Made by a program: the position numbers and the translations under genes
Notes under the pieces: model-generated
Databases searched by the model: none
Told to the model about the DNA's origin: nothing
What the model saw: the letters and a program-made list of their open reading frames with translations, nothing else
From: Frankiales bacterium
GTDB taxonomy: Bacteria > Actinomycetota > Actinomycetes > Mycobacteriales > SCTD01
Reading direction: 5' to 3'
DNA length: 7,733 bases
Assembly (NCBI GenBank): GCA_025464695.1
Contig: JAODNQ010000185.1
Location: 1 to 7,733, forward strand
Shown here: positions 6,311 through 7,733 of the stretch, one piece after another
Layout: every line of letters starts with the position of its first letter
Position numbering within the stretch: the stretch's first letter is position 1

Positions 6311-6628
6311 GGCGGTCCCGTCCTGGTGTCCGACAGCGGGCCGGCACAGGCCCGTGCCCTTCTGATCGGGCTCCTGGGACAGGCGGGTCGCCACCCGTGC
6401 GGGTGACGGGTCGCTCCCGGCCGTCGGCCCCACCGGCCGCTCCGGCCTGGCAGGTGGCGCGAGGCCGGTCCCGCTCGGCGGCCGGGCCGGCTCCGCGCGC
6501 GGCACCCGCGGGAGGCCCTCGGCCGCGGCTCCTGGACCGGGACGCAGGCGGAGCCCCCGGCCCCGGCCTCTCCGCTCGGCTTCCCCTTCCGAGCGGTGCG
6601 ACCGGGCCCGAGGGCTCCGTCCAGGCGG
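6311..6628 (-). other. Probable long, structured 5' leader of the S8 protease gene
   Basis: About 310 nt separate the best promoter from the protease start and hold no plausible gene. Several hairpins can be drawn. CCGCTCGG/CCGAGCGG (6572-6596) has a perfect 8-bp stem and a purine-rich minus-strand loop AAGGGGAAG. CACCCG/CGGGTG (6392-6405) is flanked by two direct copies of CGGGTCGC (6384-6391, 6407-6414) that allow a competing stem. GGCAC/GTGCC (6343-6358) lies about 33 nt before the start codon. I could not match the leader to a known riboswitch class. At this GC content some pairing is expected by chance. Confidence 0.4.
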
Positions 6629-6658
6629 ACGCTACGAGGGTCGTCGGGCCCGCGTCAA
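6629..6658 (-). promoter_or_regulatory. Sigma70-type promoter for the S8 protease gene
   Basis: On the minus strand, TTGACG (6653-6658) and TAGCGT (6629-6634) are separated by 18 bp. This is a good match to the housekeeping consensus of actinomycetes and is the best such pair seen in this spacer. Transcription would start near 6622. Confidence 0.55.
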
Positions 6659-6676
6659 CGCTCCCGGCGCGCCTGC

Positions 6677-6765
6677 TGTGGATCCCCCTGGGGACGGGGT
6701 GGGGACGGGGTGGCGCGCCCCTGTGGACAGGCTTGTCCACGGCCTGTGGACCGCGGTGTGGACGA
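6677..6765. repeat. Helically phased array of DnaA-box-like (TGTGGAC) units
   Basis: Eight consecutive 11-12-bp units begin at 6677, 6689, 6700, 6711, 6722, 6733, 6745 and 6757. Four resemble the actinobacterial DnaA box TTGTCCACA/TGTGGACAA: TGTGGACAG (6722-6730, 8/9), TTGTCCACG (6733-6741, 8/9, opposite orientation), TGTGGACCG (6745-6753, 7/9) and TGTGGACGA (6757-6765, 8/9). TGTGGATCC (6677-6685) shares the first half. The units at 6689 and 6700 are identical TGGGGACGGGG copies, and the unit at 6711 contains the palindrome GGCGCGCC, which also occurs at 6666-6673. The array lies just upstream of the protease promoter. Binding by DnaA is inference. Confidence 0.6.
6690..6710 (+). other. G-quadruplex motif (four G4 runs)
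   Basis: Four runs of exactly four G separated by loops AC, T and AC (G4-N2-G4-N1-G4-N2-G4) on the plus strand. It arises from two perfect tandem copies of TGGGGACGGGG at 6689-6710. Short loops and four tetrads predict a very stable structure. It lies about 32 bp upstream of the -35 element of the protease promoter, within the phased array. Confidence 0.75.
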
Positions 6766-6775
6766 CGTCGGGGAC

Positions 6776-6837
6776 CCCTGCTGAGCAGGGCTGACACCGC
6801 GGGACGCCTGTGGGGACAGGTCCCTGACACGTCCCGC
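6776..6837. terminator. Two hairpins between metalloprotease gene and DnaA-box-like array
   Basis: CCCTGCT/AGCAGGG (6776-6790) is a 7-bp palindrome around one central base. Next to it, outer arms GCGGGAC (6799-6805) and GTCCCGC (6831-6837) enclose an inner perfect hairpin CCTGT-GGGG-ACAGG (6807-6820). These may be back-up terminators for the metalloprotease transcript coming from the right. Positions 6838-6908 hold nothing I can name. Confidence 0.4.
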
Positions 6838-6908
6838 CCGGTCGCGTGCACCGGCACGGCGGAGGCGCCGGTCCGGCGGTGCTCGCCTAGGGTCGCGAGG
6901 TGCTCCCC

Positions 6909-6944
6909 GTCCCGCAGGCGACCCGCGGGGACGCCGCGCGGGAC
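6909..6944 (-). terminator. Terminator-like inverted repeat after the metalloprotease gene
   Basis: GTCCCGC (6909-6915) and GCGGGAC (6938-6944) form a 7-bp stem around a GC-rich interior (CCCGCGGG), 15 nt beyond the metalloprotease stop on the minus strand. Position and strength suit an intrinsic terminator without a U-tract. The same 7-bp arms recur at 6799-6837. Confidence 0.5.
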
Positions 6945-6959
6945 CGTCCTCCGGCAGGG

Positions 6960-7733
6960 TCAGGCGGAGGGCGCCCCGCCGGTGCCGCCCGGGCCGCTGT
7001 CCCCCTCGGGGCCGCTGTCGCCGTCCGTGCCGCCCCCGGTATCCTCGCCCGTCTGCGGGTCGAGCGCGGCCAGGCCGGCGTCCCAGTCGGTCGTGCCGGC
7101 GCCCACGTCCTGCTGCCGGGCGAAGAAGGCGGCGGGGTCGTCGAGGTCGGTCGGGCCGGGCAGCAGGTCGGGGTGGCCCCACAGGGCGTCGCGGCCCTCG
7201 GCACCGCGGGCCTCGGCCACCGCGGACCAGAGCGCGGCCGCCTCGCGGAGCCGCTTCGGACGCAGCTGCAGGCCGACCAGGGCCTGGAAGGTCTGCTCGG
7301 CCGGGCCACCGCTGGCGCGACGCCGGCGGACGGTCTCGCGCAGCTGGACCGACGACGGCAGGGTGCCGCTCGCCGCGGCGTCGACGACGGCGTCGACCCA
7401 GCCCTCGACCAGCGCCAGCGCCGTCTCGAGCCGGGCCAGGGCGGCCTGCTGCGCGGGCGTCGGCTCGAGGTCGAACAGGCCGTCGCCCATGGCCCGCTGC
7501 AGGCTCTCGGGGTCGCTCGGGTCGAAGCTGCCGACGGCCCGCTCGATCGCCGACAGGTCGACGTCGATCCCGCGGGCGTAGGCGTCGACGGCGTCGAACA
7601 GGTGGCTCCGCAGCCACGGCACGTGGGCGAACAGCCGCTGGTGGGCGCACTCGCGCAGCGCGAGGTAGAGCCGCACCTCGTCGAGCGGGACCTCCAGGCC
7701 CTCGCCGAAGGCCGCGACCCCGGCCGGCAGCAG
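6960..7733 (-). CDS. Zincin_2-type zinc-dependent metalloprotease (5' end off window)
   Basis: The last 257 residues of a protein that begins beyond the right edge. It opens LLPAGVAAFGEGLEVP, then DEVRLYLALRECAHQRLF and AHVPWLRSHL, a hallmark stretch of the Zincin_2 (DUF2342) family found across actinomycetes. RECAH has the ExxH part of a gluzincin motif, and VEGWVDAVVDAA further on supplies the downstream acidic residue. Later family blocks are LRETVRRRRASGGPAEQTFQALVGLQLRPKRLREA and FFARQQDVGAGTTDWDAGL. The final 30 or so residues are a low-complexity Gly/Asp/Ser/Pro tail. Relatives include M. tuberculosis Rv3195 and proteins annotated as coenzyme F420 biosynthesis-associated; the substrate is not established. 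The TGA stop is at 6960-6962. It is the upstream-most minus-strand gene here and is followed by terminator-like hairpins, so it is probably not co-transcribed with the S8 protease. Confidence 0.92.
   Translation of the reverse strand: MLPAGVAAFGEGLEVPLDEVRLYLALRECAHQRLFAHVPWLRSHLFDAVDAYARGIDVDLSAIERAVGSFDPSDPESLQRAMGDGLFDLEPTPAQQAALARLETALALVEGWVDAVVDAAASGTLPSSVQLRETVRRRRASGGPAEQTFQALVGLQLRPKRLREAAALWSAVAEARGAEGRDALWGHPDLLPGPTDLDDPAAFFARQQDVGAGTTDWDAGLAALDPQTGEDTGGGTDGDSGPEGDSGPGGTGGAPSA

Noticed and set aside
2393..6406. Very long plus-strand open frame (over 1300 codons) opposite the kinase and protease genes
   Set aside because: It is antisense to two genes with intact catalytic motifs, and its translation is low-complexity Gly/Arg/Ala/Asp sequence, the usual high-GC artefact.
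6311..6505. Upstream GTG start for the S8 protease (65 extra residues)
   Set aside because: The ATG at 6308-6310 directly begins a clear signal peptide; the extension would bury it and is Pro/Arg/Gly-rich without signal features.
6677..6837. Chromosomal or plasmid replication origin
   Set aside because: DnaA-box-like sites are present, but there is no AT-rich unwinding element and none of the usual origin genes nearby.
6888..6960. Leaderless plus-strand gene starting GTG at 6900 after TAGGGT
   Set aside because: The frame runs straight into antisense of the conserved metalloprotease and shows no recognisable protein.

Overview
The window is very GC-rich (roughly three quarters G+C by eye), with GTG starts, strong GC3 bias and overlapping antisense ORF shadows. 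Together with the protein families present (Zincin_2/DUF2342-type metalloprotease, DUF5679-type zinc ribbon, actinobacterial ThiF-like protein), this points to a chromosomal segment of a high-GC actinomycete. I cannot name the genus from sequence alone. No mobile-element genes, tRNA or rRNA were seen, so this looks like ordinary chromosome with a few unusual local structures.

Layout. A ThiF-like adenylyltransferase (minus, 3' end off the window, 1-575) and a pirin-family dioxygenase (plus, 750-1685) diverge from a 174-bp spacer carrying two DnaA-box-like nonamers. Pirin stops inside a ten-copy 8-bp tandem repeat (1681-1760). A 36-bp near-perfect palindrome (1772-1807) follows, probably a two-way terminator shared with the convergent minus-strand genes. 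These are a 50-aa zinc-ribbon protein (1819-1971) and, upstream of it, an 812-aa membrane sensor histidine kinase with GAF and PAS domains (2048-4486), which has no response regulator beside it. Upstream again, past a 13-bp inverted repeat, lies a secreted subtilisin (S8) protease (4643-6310). Its last 110 residues are a strict five-residue ARQW[T/V] tandem repeat. A 649-bp intergenic region (6311-6959) then holds a likely long 5' leader and promoter for the protease, a G-quadruplex motif, a helically phased array of TGTGGAC-type (DnaA-box-like) units and terminator-like hairpins. Last comes the 3' part of a Zincin_2-type metalloprotease gene (minus, 5' end off the window).

How the genes fit together. 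Five of the six genes are on the minus strand, but hairpins and sizeable gaps separate most of them, so they are probably separate transcription units. The one plausible co-transcribed pair is the kinase with the zinc-ribbon gene. No pathway joins them all. The two most unusual items are the Trp/Arg pentad tail of the S8 protease, which has a 20-residue higher-order module, and the phased DnaA-box-like/G4 array upstream of that gene.
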